Origin: JAAAOZ01 sp964496595
Lineage (GTDB): Bacteria; Chloroflexota; Anaerolineae; B4-G1; SLSP01
DNA: 41,614 nucleotides
Direction of reading: 5' to 3'
NCBI GenBank assembly: GCA_964496595.1
Contig: CAZCAI010000018.1
Span: 1 to 41,614, forward strand
A program made the position numbers and the translations under genes. Position 1 is the first letter of the stretch. Each line of letters begins with the position of its first letter. Of this stretch, positions 31,268 to 39,586 are shown piece by piece. Under the pieces are notes generated by a model. The model did not search any database. It was not told where the DNA came from and saw only the letters and a program-made list of their open reading frames with translations.

Positions 31268-33640
31268 ATGAACCAACATACTAACAATCCTGTCGGAAAA
31301 AGTGTCCCGCGCGTAGACGCCTACGAAAAGGTGACCGGCGCGGCGAAATATGTGGATGATATGGCGTTTGGGCCGGGCCTGTACTATGGGAAGTTAGTCC
31401 GCAGCCCCTACGCCCACGCTCGAATTAAGAGCGTCGATGCGAGCCAGGCGTTAGAGATGCCCGGCGTGAAGGCGGTCGTCACCGGCGCGGATACGCCCAA
31501 GCCGATTGGCCTCTATCTCAAGGATCGCCTGATCTTCGCCAGGGATCGCGTCCGCTTTGTGGGCGAACCGGTGGCCGGCGTGGTCGCCATCGACCAGGAG
31601 ACGGCGGAGAAGGCCGCGCGCCTGGTCGAGGTCGAGTACGAGGCGCTGACCCCGGTCTTCGATCCCTACGCGGCGGCGCAGCCGGATGCGCCGATCATCC
31701 ATCCCGATTTGGGCGACTACGAAGTCGTCCCCTTCATCTTCCCGGAGCCGGGGACGAACATCTCAGAGCATTTCAAACTGCGCAAGGGCCGGGTCTCTGA
31801 GGAGGGCGTGGCCGATGAGGTCTGGGAGCAGTGTGCGGCTATCATTGAGAAGACCTTCCGCCTGCCACAGATCCAGCACGTGCCGCTTGAGACGCACGTC
31901 GCCGTCGCGCGCTGGGATCCCTCCGGCGAAGTGACGCTCTGGTCGCCGTCGCAATCCCCGTTTGCGCAGCGCGACCTCATCGCGCAGAGCCTGGACATCT
32001 CCCACGGCAACCTGCGCGTGATCTCGCCCTATGTGGGCGGCGGTTTCGGCGGCAAGGCCGGCGTCTCGATGGAGGCGAACGTCGTGGCGATGGCCCGCGC
32101 CGTCCGAGGCCATCCCGTCAAGGTGCGCTTTACCCGCGAGGAGGAATTCGTGGGGACGAACGTGCGCCAGAGCCTCTACGCGCACACCAAGATTGGCTGT
32201 GACGCGGAGGGCAACTTAGTCGCGATGGAGACCGAGTACTACTTCGGCGGCGGTTCCTCCAACGAGTACGGCGTGAACATCGCCCGCGCGGCCGGCTATT
32301 CCTGCACCGGCCCCTACTACATCCCCAACATTAAGGGCGATTCGCACTGCGTCTACACCAACACGCCCATCGGCAGCGCGATGCGCGGCTTCGGCATGCC
32401 CGAAATCCACTGGGGCATCGAGCAGATTATGGACCGTCTGGCCGAAGAGATCGGCATGGACCCGGCGGAGTTCCGCCGTCGCAACTGCGTCAAGACCGGG
32501 CAGGAGATTCTCACCGGCATGGATATGCCTCAGATTGATTTGGTGGCCTGCATCGATAAGGTCACGCAGGCGATTGACTGGGATCTCAAGGGCAAGCCGT
32601 CGGCGCCGAACAAGAAGCGCGGTAAGGGCATCGCCATCATGTGGAAGGCGCCCGCCATCCCGCCGAATCCGGGCAGCTCGGCCATCGTGCGCTTCAACGA
32701 GGACGCGACGGTCAATGTCTACGTCGGCGCGCAGGAGCTGGGCCAGGGGGCGTTCACCGTCGCGGCGCAGGTGGCGGCGGAGGTGTTGGGCATCCCCTAC
32801 GAATGGGTGCGCGTTTCTGCTAATCCCGTCGATACTAAGTACAGCCCCTACGAGTGGCAGACCGTCGCCAGCCGCATCACCTGGGCGATGGGCAACTCCG
32901 TCAAGGCCGCGGCGACCGAGGCGCGTCAGAAGATCTTGGACGTCGTCGCCGAGTATTGGGATGAGGCCCCCGACGATCTCGACATCAAAGATGGCAAGGT
33001 GATCTCCTACAAATCGGAGCGCGAGCAATCGCTGAAGAAGATGGTCGTCTACGGGCTGCCCAACGAGAATTACGAGGGTTGGCAGGGTGGGCCGATTGTC
33101 GGGACGGGCAAATTTATGCCCACGTACATCACCGGCTTAGATCCGGAGACCGGCCAGGGCACGCGCTCGGTGGCGCATTACACCGTCGGCGCGCAGGCGG
33201 TCGATCTGGAGGTGGACGTCGAGACCGGCCAGATCGAGATCCTCAAGATCGCCAGCGCCTATGACGTGGGCAAGGCCATCAATCCTGACCTGGTGCTGAC
33301 CCAGATCGAGGGGGGGGCCGTCCATGGGATGAGTTCCGCGTTCGAGGGGATGTTCTTCGATGAGGATGGCAAGCTGATCAACCGCAACCTGGTCGATTAC
33401 AAAATCGCGACGGCCGTGGATGCGCCCCAAGAGATCCACGGCGACATTGTCGAGACGCCGTTAGAAGATGGGCCGTGGGGCGCGCGCGGCGTCGGTGAGC
33501 ACGTGATGGTGCAGACCGCGCCGGCCATCGCCAACGCGCTCTACAACGCGCTCGGCGTCCGCTTCGATGATATGCCGCTCTCATCGGAGAAGGTTTTCCT
33601 GGCGATGCACCCCGATGAGGATTTTGGGTGTGAGGAGTAG
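31268..33640 (+). CDS. Molybdenum hydroxylase large subunit (xanthine dehydrogenase family)
   Basis: A 790-residue molybdopterin-cytosine-dinucleotide-type subunit of normal length. Seen motifs: VGGGFGGKAG, AMRGFGMPE (substrate-site Arg of the xanthine dehydrogenase type), QELGQGAFT and GARGVGEHVMVQ with the catalytic Glu. The form I CO dehydrogenase loop (AYRCSFR) is absent, so CO oxidation is unlikely. Hydroxylation of an N-heterocycle or aldehyde is expected; the exact substrate is not readable. ATG 31268 follows AAAAGGAG. Cofactor-insertion or maturation genes (XdhC, MocA type) are not in the window. Confidence 0.94.
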   Translation: MNQHTNNPVGKSVPRVDAYEKVTGAAKYVDDMAFGPGLYYGKLVRSPYAHARIKSVDASQALEMPGVKAVVTGADTPKPIGLYLKDRLIFARDRVRFVGEPVAGVVAIDQETAEKAARLVEVEYEALTPVFDPYAAAQPDAPIIHPDLGDYEVVPFIFPEPGTNISEHFKLRKGRVSEEGVADEVWEQCAAIIEKTFRLPQIQHVPLETHVAVARWDPSGEVTLWSPSQSPFAQRDLIAQSLDISHGNLRVISPYVGGGFGGKAGVSMEANVVAMARAVRGHPVKVRFTREEEFVGTNVRQSLYAHTKIGCDAEGNLVAMETEYYFGGGSSNEYGVNIARAAGYSCTGPYYIPNIKGDSHCVYTNTPIGSAMRGFGMPEIHWGIEQIMDRLAEEIGMDPAEFRRRNCVKTGQEILTGMDMPQIDLVACIDKVTQAIDWDLKGKPSAPNKKRGKGIAIMWKAPAIPPNPGSSAIVRFNEDATVNVYVGAQELGQGAFTVAAQVAAEVLGIPYEWVRVSANPVDTKYSPYEWQTVASRITWAMGNSVKAAATEARQKILDVVAEYWDEAPDDLDIKDGKVISYKSEREQSLKKMVVYGLPNENYEGWQGGPIVGTGKFMPTYITGLDPETGQGTRSVAHYTVGAQAVDLEVDVETGQIEILKIASAYDVGKAINPDLVLTQIEGGAVHGMSSAFEGMFFDEDGKLINRNLVDYKIATAVDAPQEIHGDIVETPLEDGPWGARGVGEHVMVQTAPAIANALYNALGVRFDDMPLSSEKVFLAMHPDEDFGCEE

Positions 33641-33690
33641 CGCCGAGGTGGTTGGCGGATCGCTTAGTTGAGATAGCTTTAGAAAAGTAC

Positions 33691-33722
33691 AGCAGGGCGG
33701 ATGTGTCATCATCCGCCCTGCT
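33691..33722 (+). terminator. 13-bp perfect hairpin after the molybdenum hydroxylase operon
   Basis: AGCAGGGCGGATG (33691-33703), loop TGTCAT, CATCCGCCCTGCT (33710-33722). A G+C-rich perfect stem 50 bp past the stop of the large subunit. No T-run, but the position suits a terminator. Confidence 0.55.
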
Positions 33723-33774
33723 GCCGGAGATATTACCAGGGACATTTTAGATGATAGCGCGGGCATAGTATTTA

Positions 33775-33803
33775 TTGTCATCTGGAGGAATGCCATATAT
33801 AAT
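33775..33803 (+). promoter_or_regulatory. Near-consensus sigma70 promoter of ppk2
   Basis: TTGTCA (33775-33780, 5/6), 17-bp spacer, TATAAT (33798-33803, 6/6). The predicted start is near 33810, leaving a leader of about 58 nt before ppk2. Confidence 0.7.
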
Positions 33804-33867
33804 GAGGCATCGCTTTTTTATAGGCTATCCCCAGTTTAATCCTCAAGTTTAGTTCAAGGAGGCAATT

Positions 33868-34692
33868 ATGTCGCAAGTAGAGGTATCGAGTCCTCATGAG
33901 CAGTATAAGAAGAATGGGCGTCTCAAGAAGAAGTTCTATGAAGCTGAGTTGCGCCAACTCCAGGAGGAGTTGGTCAAACTCCAGTATTGGGTCAAGGAGA
34001 AGGGACTGAAGGTTGTTGTGCTCTTCGAGGGACGCGACGCCGCCGGGAAAGGGGGCGTCATCAAGCGCATCACCGAGCGGTTGAATCCCCGCATCTGCCG
34101 CGTGGAGGCGTTAGGTACGCCCTCGGATCGCGAGAAAACGCAGTGGTACTTTCAGCGTTATGCGGATCGGCTGCCCGCCGCGGGGGAGATGGTGCTCTTC
34201 GACCGCAGTTGGTACAATCGCGCTGGCGTGGAGCGCGTGATGGGTTTCTGCACCGATGAGGAGTACCAGGAATTTTTGCGTTCCTGCCCGGAGTTCGAGC
34301 GGATGCTCCAGCGGTCGGGCATTATCCTCATCAAGTATTGGTTCTCCGTCAGCGATGAGGAGCAGGAGAAGCGCTTCAAGGGGCGCATCGATGATCCGAC
34401 CAAGCGCTGGAAGCTAAGCCCGATGGATTTGGAATCCCGCAAGCGCTGGGTGGAGTATTCCAAGGCGAAGGATCGGATGTTCGCGCATACCGATACCAAG
34501 CAGTGCCCCTGGTACGTGGTCAACGCCGATGATAAGAAGAAGGCGCGGCTTAATTGCATTCATCACCTGTTGAATCAGATTGAGTACGAGGATCTAACGC
34601 CGGGAACTGTCGATCTTCCCTCGCGCCAAGATGACATCGCCTACGTGCGCCCGCCGATGGATTATCAGACCTTCGTGCCGGAAGTGTACTAG
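33868..34692 (+). CDS. ppk2: Polyphosphate kinase 2
   Basis: A 274-residue PPK2-family kinase. It has the Walker A-like FEGRDAAGKGG, the lid region with GTPSDREKTQWYFQRY, and Walker B-like LFDRSWYNRAGVE. PPK2 enzymes transfer phosphate between polyphosphate and nucleotides, often making GTP or ATP from the diphosphate. Single-domain length and motifs fit class I. ATG 33868 follows AAGGAGG. It has its own strong promoter and sits alone, separated from the enzyme genes upstream by a hairpin. Confidence 0.94.
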   Translation: MSQVEVSSPHEQYKKNGRLKKKFYEAELRQLQEELVKLQYWVKEKGLKVVVLFEGRDAAGKGGVIKRITERLNPRICRVEALGTPSDREKTQWYFQRYADRLPAAGEMVLFDRSWYNRAGVERVMGFCTDEEYQEFLRSCPEFERMLQRSGIILIKYWFSVSDEEQEKRFKGRIDDPTKRWKLSPMDLESRKRWVEYSKAKDRMFAHTDTKQCPWYVVNADDKKKARLNCIHHLLNQIEYEDLTPGTVDLPSRQDDIAYVRPPMDYQTFVPEVY

Positions 34693-34696
34693 TTTC

Positions 34697-34783
34697 GTTT
34701 GTAGTAAGCCTCGGAGCGATGGCGGAGTGGCGTCTTCGCGGTTTACTACGGCACTCCATTTCATTGCGTGCCTTACTACAAAC
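34697..34783. repeat. Miniature inverted-repeat-like element, dispersed repeat copy 2
   Basis: Ends GTTTGTAGTAAG (34697-34708) and its exact reverse complement CTTACTACAAAC (34772-34783). Inside, 34701-34733 matches 10567-10599 at 31 of 33 bases. About 87 bp, no gene. It lies directly after ppk2. Confidence 0.7.
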
Positions 34784-34830
34784 AAACGATTGTCCCTGAC
34801 ATCAAAAACAGCAGGCCGGAGGAGGAAAAT

Positions 34831-35130
34831 ATGGTCGAGGTAGCAGTCAAAACTAAATTTCCAAGTGGGATTGATCAGGAAGAGGCTCGTGATGTTCTGG
34901 GAGATGCGTTGCACCGTGAGGCCGAGCTGGCGGAGGCGAAGTACACGTATTTCAAGCGCATGTGTCATGTCTTTGAAGAAAAACACCGCATTTCTTCCCA
35001 GGAATTTATGCGACAATTCGAATCTGGCAACTTGGGCGATGAGGCTGAGTACTTCGATTGGTATGCGGCTAAACGGGGTCGTGATCTGTGGGAACGTCGC
35101 TTCCATATTCTGTCGGGAATCGAAATTTGA
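34831..35130 (+). CDS. Hypothetical protein, small
   Basis: A 99-residue soluble, highly charged, helical protein with no membrane segment. Motifs: ALHREAELAEAKYTYFKRMC, then EYFDWYAAKRGRDLWERR. Similar small proteins with a FDWYAAKRG-like motif seem familiar as conserved hypotheticals in Chloroflexota and cyanobacteria, often next to a second small gene; this is from memory and not verified. ATG 34831 follows GGAGGAGG; the longer frame from 34768 begins in the repeat element. A toxin-antitoxin link is possible but unproven. Confidence 0.75.
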   Translation: MVEVAVKTKFPSGIDQEEARDVLGDALHREAELAEAKYTYFKRMCHVFEEKHRISSQEFMRQFESGNLGDEAEYFDWYAAKRGRDLWERRFHILSGIEI

Positions 35131-35258
35131 ACGCTCGCGACTACTACTTGGATCTCCTGAATGCTATCCACGATCATCGTCACGATGATCAGGGCGTTCA
35201 TCCTTCTGCCCCGATGACGATCCCGGAGGTCTTGGACGCTTTGTTGAAGTTCATCTGA
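35127..35258 (+). CDS. Very small overlapping ORF, 43 residues
   Basis: A TTG start overlaps the preceding stop (TTGA). The product begins LNARDYYLDLLNAIHDHRHD and ends EVLDALLKFI. It is probably helical; no family recognised. It could be a truncated partner of the upstream small protein or a real short gene. The tight overlap is the only support beyond an open frame. Confidence 0.4.
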   Translation: MNARDYYLDLLNAIHDHRHDDQGVHPSAPMTIPEVLDALLKFI

Positions 35259-35274
35259 TCCGATCTGCGGCATC

Positions 35275-35315
35275 AAAAAAACAGCCCGTGACCAGTTAGA
35301 CTGGTTGCGGGCTGT
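35275..35315 (-). terminator. Intrinsic terminator of the minus-strand signalling operon
   Basis: ACAGCCCG (35281-35288) pairs with CGGGCTGT (35308-35315), extended inside by ACCAG and CTGGT around loop TTAGA. On the minus strand the stem is followed at once by a run of T (the A-run at 35275-35280). This is the clearest rho-independent terminator in the window, 28 bp past the end of the kinase gene at 35343. Confidence 0.85.
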
Positions 35316-35342
35316 TGTCATGCGATGATGGGGCGCAGATGG

Positions 35343-36527
35343 CTATTCCATACTCCCGCAGGTTTCCGGGCGGAGGTTGATGCGGAAGGTCGTGCCGCGC
35401 CCCAACTCGCTGGCTACCTCGATTTCGCCGTGATGTATATCGATGATTTCCTTCAGTAGGGTGAGTCCCAAACCGGTGCCGGGGACGTTCAGCGAGCCGA
35501 CATTCTGGCCGCGATAGAAGCGGTCGAAGATGTGGGGCATATCCTGCGGCGCGATGCCTCGGCCCGTGTCCTCGACTTCAAGATAGGCGCGTTCCTTCTC
35601 CGAATCGTAGCCGGTGCGAATCCAGATCTGATTTCCCTCGTCTGTGTAGTTGATGGCATTTTCTAATATCATCGTGACGCCCAGCCCCAGATACTCCGCA
35701 TGACCCATGACCTCGGGAAGAACTTCCGCCGGCTCATAGATCAAGGTCAGACCCTTAACCTCCGCCTTCTCCTGATTTTTGTGGGTCACCATATTGGTGA
35801 TCAGGTTCAAATTGACCGGCTTGAGGATGGGATGATCGCGCTCTAATTCTAGTTTTGCATACGTGAGAATATCTTTCACAATGCGAATGAGTTGGTCAGT
35901 TTGGCTGCCGAGATTGTGGAGATAGGTCGCGTGTTTATCTGGATGACCTTCTTTCAATAATTTCACCAGCAAATTGATGGTGGTCAGTGGAGTGCGGAGT
36001 TCATGGGAGATATCCGCGATGAAGCGCGTCTTGACGCGATCTAACTCCCGAAGTTTTTCGTTAGCGGATCGCAGTTCGCGGGTGCGCTCTTCCACCCTTG
36101 CTTCCAGGTCATTGGTGTAGGCGGACAACTTGTCTTGTGCTTCGCGCAGCTCACGCTTGAGATATAGACGTTCACAGGCATGGCGTAGGGCGTTGGATAG
36201 GGCCTCGGGGGCGATGGGCTTGGGGATGAAATCAGAGGCGCCCTCGCGTAGCGCCATAATAGCCAACTCCATATCGCCGTGGCCGGTGATGAGGATGACC
36301 TCGGTGTTGGAGGCGTCCTTCCGAATAGATCTCAGCACTTCAATCCCATTGGGCGGCGGGATACGGACATCGGTGAAGACAATATCTGGATGCTTTTCGT
36401 GATAGATGTCCAGGGCTTCCGGGCCACCCGTAGCGGTGAAAATCGTATGCCCTTCCAGTTTGAGATGACGTGTGAACGTGCTCAGTATTCGGGGGTCATC
36501 ATCTACCACCAGGATTTTCTCGGGCAT
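35343..36527 (-). CDS. Receiver-histidine kinase protein
   Basis: A 394-residue soluble protein. The receiver (about 4-120) has Asp9-Asp11 and phospho-acceptor Asp53, with KP at 103-104. A coiled coil (about 125-165) leads to a standard HisKA domain with SHELRTPL (His175) and an HATPase domain with the N box (ENAINYTDEG), DTGRGI and GTGLGL. Receiver-first kinases of this kind usually take phosphate from an upstream kinase and pass it on. Its receiver closely resembles that of the kinase at 39587-41488 (TGHGD, then GASDFIPKP), so the two are paralogues. ATG 36527 follows AAGGAGA. It is the last gene of the minus-strand cluster. Confidence 0.94.
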   Translation of the reverse strand: MPEKILVVDDDPRILSTFTRHLKLEGHTIFTATGGPEALDIYHEKHPDIVFTDVRIPPPNGIEVLRSIRKDASNTEVILITGHGDMELAIMALREGASDFIPKPIAPEALSNALRHACERLYLKRELREAQDKLSAYTNDLEARVEERTRELRSANEKLRELDRVKTRFIADISHELRTPLTTINLLVKLLKEGHPDKHATYLHNLGSQTDQLIRIVKDILTYAKLELERDHPILKPVNLNLITNMVTHKNQEKAEVKGLTLIYEPAEVLPEVMGHAEYLGLGVTMILENAINYTDEGNQIWIRTGYDSEKERAYLEVEDTGRGIAPQDMPHIFDRFYRGQNVGSLNVPGTGLGLTLLKEIIDIHHGEIEVASELGRGTTFRINLRPETCGSME

Positions 36528-36566
36528 AATGGTTCTCCTTCCAAAAATGATATAATCTAAATCGGT

Positions 36567-36626
36567 GAATTGCGAATTGCGAATTTAGAATCTTTACTTA
36601 ATAGCATTATTCGCAATTCGCAATTC
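36567..36626. repeat. Perfect 18-bp inverted repeat of the AATTGCGA family
   Basis: GAATTGCGAATTGCGAAT (36567-36584) and its exact reverse complement (36609-36626), spaced by 24 nt. It lies between two minus-strand kinase genes. The same AATTGCGAAT words recur at 41521-41601 upstream of the cluster. It may end or attenuate transcription from the upstream gene. Confidence 0.7.
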
Positions 36627-36689
36627 TAAATTGCAGTCTGTGCTTGACGATAAGTCCAAAAGTGCGTTGTATCTCATAAGACTAAACGG

Positions 36690-38486
36690 TTACAAATCGT
36701 CATGGTTCTTCTGCCGGTATATTTCCATCTCCTCTGGATCGGGGTCGGCAATGGGGAAGCGAATGGAAAAGGTGGTGCCTTTATAAGGCTCACTTTGAAA
36801 TGTGATGTCGCCGTCAAAATCGCGCACGATGCCGTAACTGATGGAGAGGCCTAGCCCGGTACCCTCGCCCACCGGTTTGGTGGTAAAGAACGGCTCGAAG
36901 ATGTGTTCTTGCACCTTTGTCGGGATGCCCGCGCCGTTATCGCGCACGGTGGCGATGACGAACGCCTCGTTTGCCTCGGTGCGGATCTCCAGTCGTTTCT
37001 CGTAGGCAGGGCGCGTCGCTTCGCCCGCTTCGATGCGTTTCTGCATCTCTGCGGTGGCATATTCCCCGTTGCTGATGAGGTTGAGGAACACTTGCTCCAG
37101 GCGGTGGGGATCGGCCAGAATAGGCGGCAGATCAGCCGCCAGATTGCGCTCGACGATCACGTTGTGCTGTTTGAGCCGCTCGCCGATGAGCAGGAAGCTG
37201 TTGCGAATCGGCTCGTTGAGATCAGTCGGTTCGGTTTTCTTGTCCGTGACGCGGCCAAAGGCGCGGAGGTGATCGATGATGCGCCGGCAGCGGTCGACGT
37301 CGCCGATGAGGTTCTCGCCCACCTGCGTCAACTCCTCCCATAGCGCCGTGCCATTCAGGTGCCCGCCCTCGCGTTGCCCGATTTGTCGGATGTAATCGGC
37401 CTCGAAGGAGATGGCCGTGAGCGGTTGGTTCAACTCGTGGGCGACGCCCGTGGCCATCTCGCCGATGGCGGCCAACTTGCTGGCCTGGATCACCTTGCTG
37501 CGCTCCTGTTCCAGCGCCTTGACCTTTTCGGCGACCAACTGCTCTAGATTTTCGGTGTAGCGCTGCAACTCGGCGGCCATCTCTTTTTGGCGGGTGATGT
37601 CCTGGGCCGCGCCGTAGATGCGCATAACCCGCTCGCCCTTCTTGGCGTCGCTGGAGCTGTCGCAGAGGGGGCGTCCATAATCGCGAATCCAATGTACATC
37701 ACCCTCTTTGGTGAGGATGCGGAATTCGCTCACGGCGCTCTCACCGCTGAGCAACCGCTCGACATGCTGTTCCGCGATATGTATATCATCGGGATGGACG
37801 AGATGCGTCCAACTGAGCGCGGCTTCGCTATTTGGATTGTAGCCCGTGATCCGCTCGAAGGCTTGGGTGACCCACTCGCGCTGTAACTTACCATCGCGAT
37901 TCACGCGAAAGGCGTAGGCGTAATCGGAGATGATCTCGGAGACCAGCCGATAGCGCTCGCGTTCCTGGGTGACCTCAGCGTTCCTCTTCGCCAGTTCCCG
38001 CTGCACGGTGACCAACTCGTTGTTCAGGCGCGTCAACTCCTCGTACAGGCGCTCATTTTGTTTCTCGCGCTCTCTCTGTTTGTGCGTGAGCATCGCCTGT
38101 TCTTTGAGCGCAGTGCGCAGCGCGTTCATCTGCTCGTTATTGACCAACATCAGCTCTTCGTAGAATTGACTGGCAACCTCGGCGCGGGACATGGCGCCCA
38201 CGATGAGGATGGTATTATTGACCGCGCCGCCGGCCACGTAGAGATGCGCCGTCCGCTCCCCGAGCCGGAAGGCGAATTTGCGATCTATCGCGGCCTTTTC
38301 GGATTGGATCTCAGCGACGAATTGTTGTGCGCGCTCGCGTTGCCAGGGGGGGAAGAGTTCGGTGAAGGGTTGGCCCGCTTCGATATGCTCGGCCAGGTCG
38401 AGATCGTCCCGCAGAATGCGATGAATCTCGCCGTTCGTATCACATAGCAGGGCTACGCCTTGCGCGCGGTGTGTATGAGTGGACAT
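36690..38486 (-). CDS. PAS-domain sensor histidine kinase
   Basis: A 598-residue soluble kinase. An N-terminal PAS-like segment (about 8-105), a long coiled coil (about 115-178), a PAS domain with PAC end (about 178-302), then a HisKA domain of the HELNQPLTAIS type (His350) and HATPase with DNGAGI and GTGLGL. No membrane helix, so it senses an internal signal. The ATG lies 3 bp after the stop of the cobalamin-binding gene, implying one transcript and a shared pathway. It lacks its own receiver domain; the receiver-bearing proteins on either side of it could be partners. Confidence 0.93.
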   Translation of the reverse strand: MSTHTHRAQGVALLCDTNGEIHRILRDDLDLAEHIEAGQPFTELFPPWQRERAQQFVAEIQSEKAAIDRKFAFRLGERTAHLYVAGGAVNNTILIVGAMSRAEVASQFYEELMLVNNEQMNALRTALKEQAMLTHKQREREKQNERLYEELTRLNNELVTVQRELAKRNAEVTQERERYRLVSEIISDYAYAFRVNRDGKLQREWVTQAFERITGYNPNSEAALSWTHLVHPDDIHIAEQHVERLLSGESAVSEFRILTKEGDVHWIRDYGRPLCDSSSDAKKGERVMRIYGAAQDITRQKEMAAELQRYTENLEQLVAEKVKALEQERSKVIQASKLAAIGEMATGVAHELNQPLTAISFEADYIRQIGQREGGHLNGTALWEELTQVGENLIGDVDRCRRIIDHLRAFGRVTDKKTEPTDLNEPIRNSFLLIGERLKQHNVIVERNLAADLPPILADPHRLEQVFLNLISNGEYATAEMQKRIEAGEATRPAYEKRLEIRTEANEAFVIATVRDNGAGIPTKVQEHIFEPFFTTKPVGEGTGLGLSISYGIVRDFDGDITFQSEPYKGTTFSIRFPIADPDPEEMEIYRQKNHDDL

Positions 38487-38489
38487 TGT

Positions 38490-39542
38490 TTATTTCCCAT
38501 TCCCGATGAGGCGCTCTGACACAGCGATAGCTTCGTCGGCGTTCGCGCCATAGCCATCGGCGCCGATCTTCTGCCAGAGTTGAGGCGCTTGGTTAAAGGG
38601 ATAGCCGCCCACTAAGATCTTGATGTCCCCCACGTCGGAACGCCGTATGGTTTGGATGAGTTGGGTCATCTGGTCGATGTGGGAGGCCAGCGTCACCGAA
38701 ATGGCCAACACGTGGGCGTGACGCTGCTGCAAAGCGTGGATGATGCTCTCGGAGGGCGTGTTGGCGCCTAAGTAGAAGGTGTCCCAGCCGGCCATCTCGA
38801 AGAAGTCGGCCACCATCCGCACGCCGATCTCGTGCAGTTCGCCGCCCACGCAGGTCGCGACCAGCGTGTGGCCGTTGCGCTCGGCGGCGAAGATCTCCGG
38901 GTAGAGCTGCGACATAATCAGTTGGGTGACGGCGGTGGCGTAATGCTCCTCCGCAACGCTGATCTCGTTGATCTGCCATAGGCGCCCGATTTCGTATTGC
39001 ACGGGTTGGAAGACGTGGAGGTAGATCTCTTTAACCGGCGTTCCGTTGTGGACGGCGTTGAGGATTATCTGGCTGGCGGTGTGACGTTCTCCGCTTAGCA
39101 GGGCGCGGAGATAATCTCGCGCCAATGTATGGTGCGGCGCTTCTGGTTTGAGATATGAGTGTTCCTCGTTCGCCATCGCCAGGGCGTCGAGACCGGCCTC
39201 GATGTAGGTGGTGATGACCTCGTGCATCTCCTCGGGGAGCGCGGTCAGCAGCGCGTCGCGCAGGTAATGCAGATTGTCGGCCAGGATTTGTGCGGGCATC
39301 CCCCGCTTTTCCAGCACGACCTTGACCCAGGCGATATACTGAGCGAACAGCTCCGGCTGCTCCAGTCCAATCGCCTCGGAGAGGTAGGTCAGGTGATGGC
39401 CGACATCCTGGCGACACTTCGCGCGTCCCTCTTTCCCATGCCGTTGATGCAACTGGGGATGGGCGGCGTAGTGTTGGGCCGTGATCTCCGGAGCCAGTTC
39501 CTTTATCTGTTCCCGTATAGCTGCTTTGATTTGGGTATACAT
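38490..39542 (-). CDS. Cobalamin-binding sensor protein with CarH-type motif
   Basis: A 350-residue soluble protein. The first 120 residues are helical and unrecognised. Residues about 135-222 form a B12-binding helical cap ending in LWQINEISVAEEH, a perfect W-x9-EH (Trp189, Glu199, His200), the adenosylcobalamin motif of CarH/LitR photoreceptors. The Rossmann-like part has ExHxxG in ELHEIG (lower-ligand His237), SVTL and GGYPF. Unlike CarH there is no MerR-type DNA-binding domain, and the residue after Trp is Gln instead of His. I place the start at ATG 39542, six bases after GGAGGG, rather than the upstream TTG. It sits between two kinase genes, pointing to a sensor role. Confidence 0.9.
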   Translation of the reverse strand: MYTQIKAAIREQIKELAPEITAQHYAAHPQLHQRHGKEGRAKCRQDVGHHLTYLSEAIGLEQPELFAQYIAWVKVVLEKRGMPAQILADNLHYLRDALLTALPEEMHEVITTYIEAGLDALAMANEEHSYLKPEAPHHTLARDYLRALLSGERHTASQIILNAVHNGTPVKEIYLHVFQPVQYEIGRLWQINEISVAEEHYATAVTQLIMSQLYPEIFAAERNGHTLVATCVGGELHEIGVRMVADFFEMAGWDTFYLGANTPSESIIHALQQRHAHVLAISVTLASHIDQMTQLIQTIRRSDVGDIKILVGGYPFNQAPQLWQKIGADGYGANADEAIAVSERLIGNGK

Positions 39543-39586
39543 CTCGCTCCCTCCGTCTGGTGTGACCGTAACTTGCAACTTGCAAC

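Noticed and set aside
31268..33640. Aerobic CO dehydrogenase large subunit
   Set aside because: The AYRCSFR active-site loop of form I enzymes is absent; the AMRGFG motif points to the xanthine dehydrogenase type.
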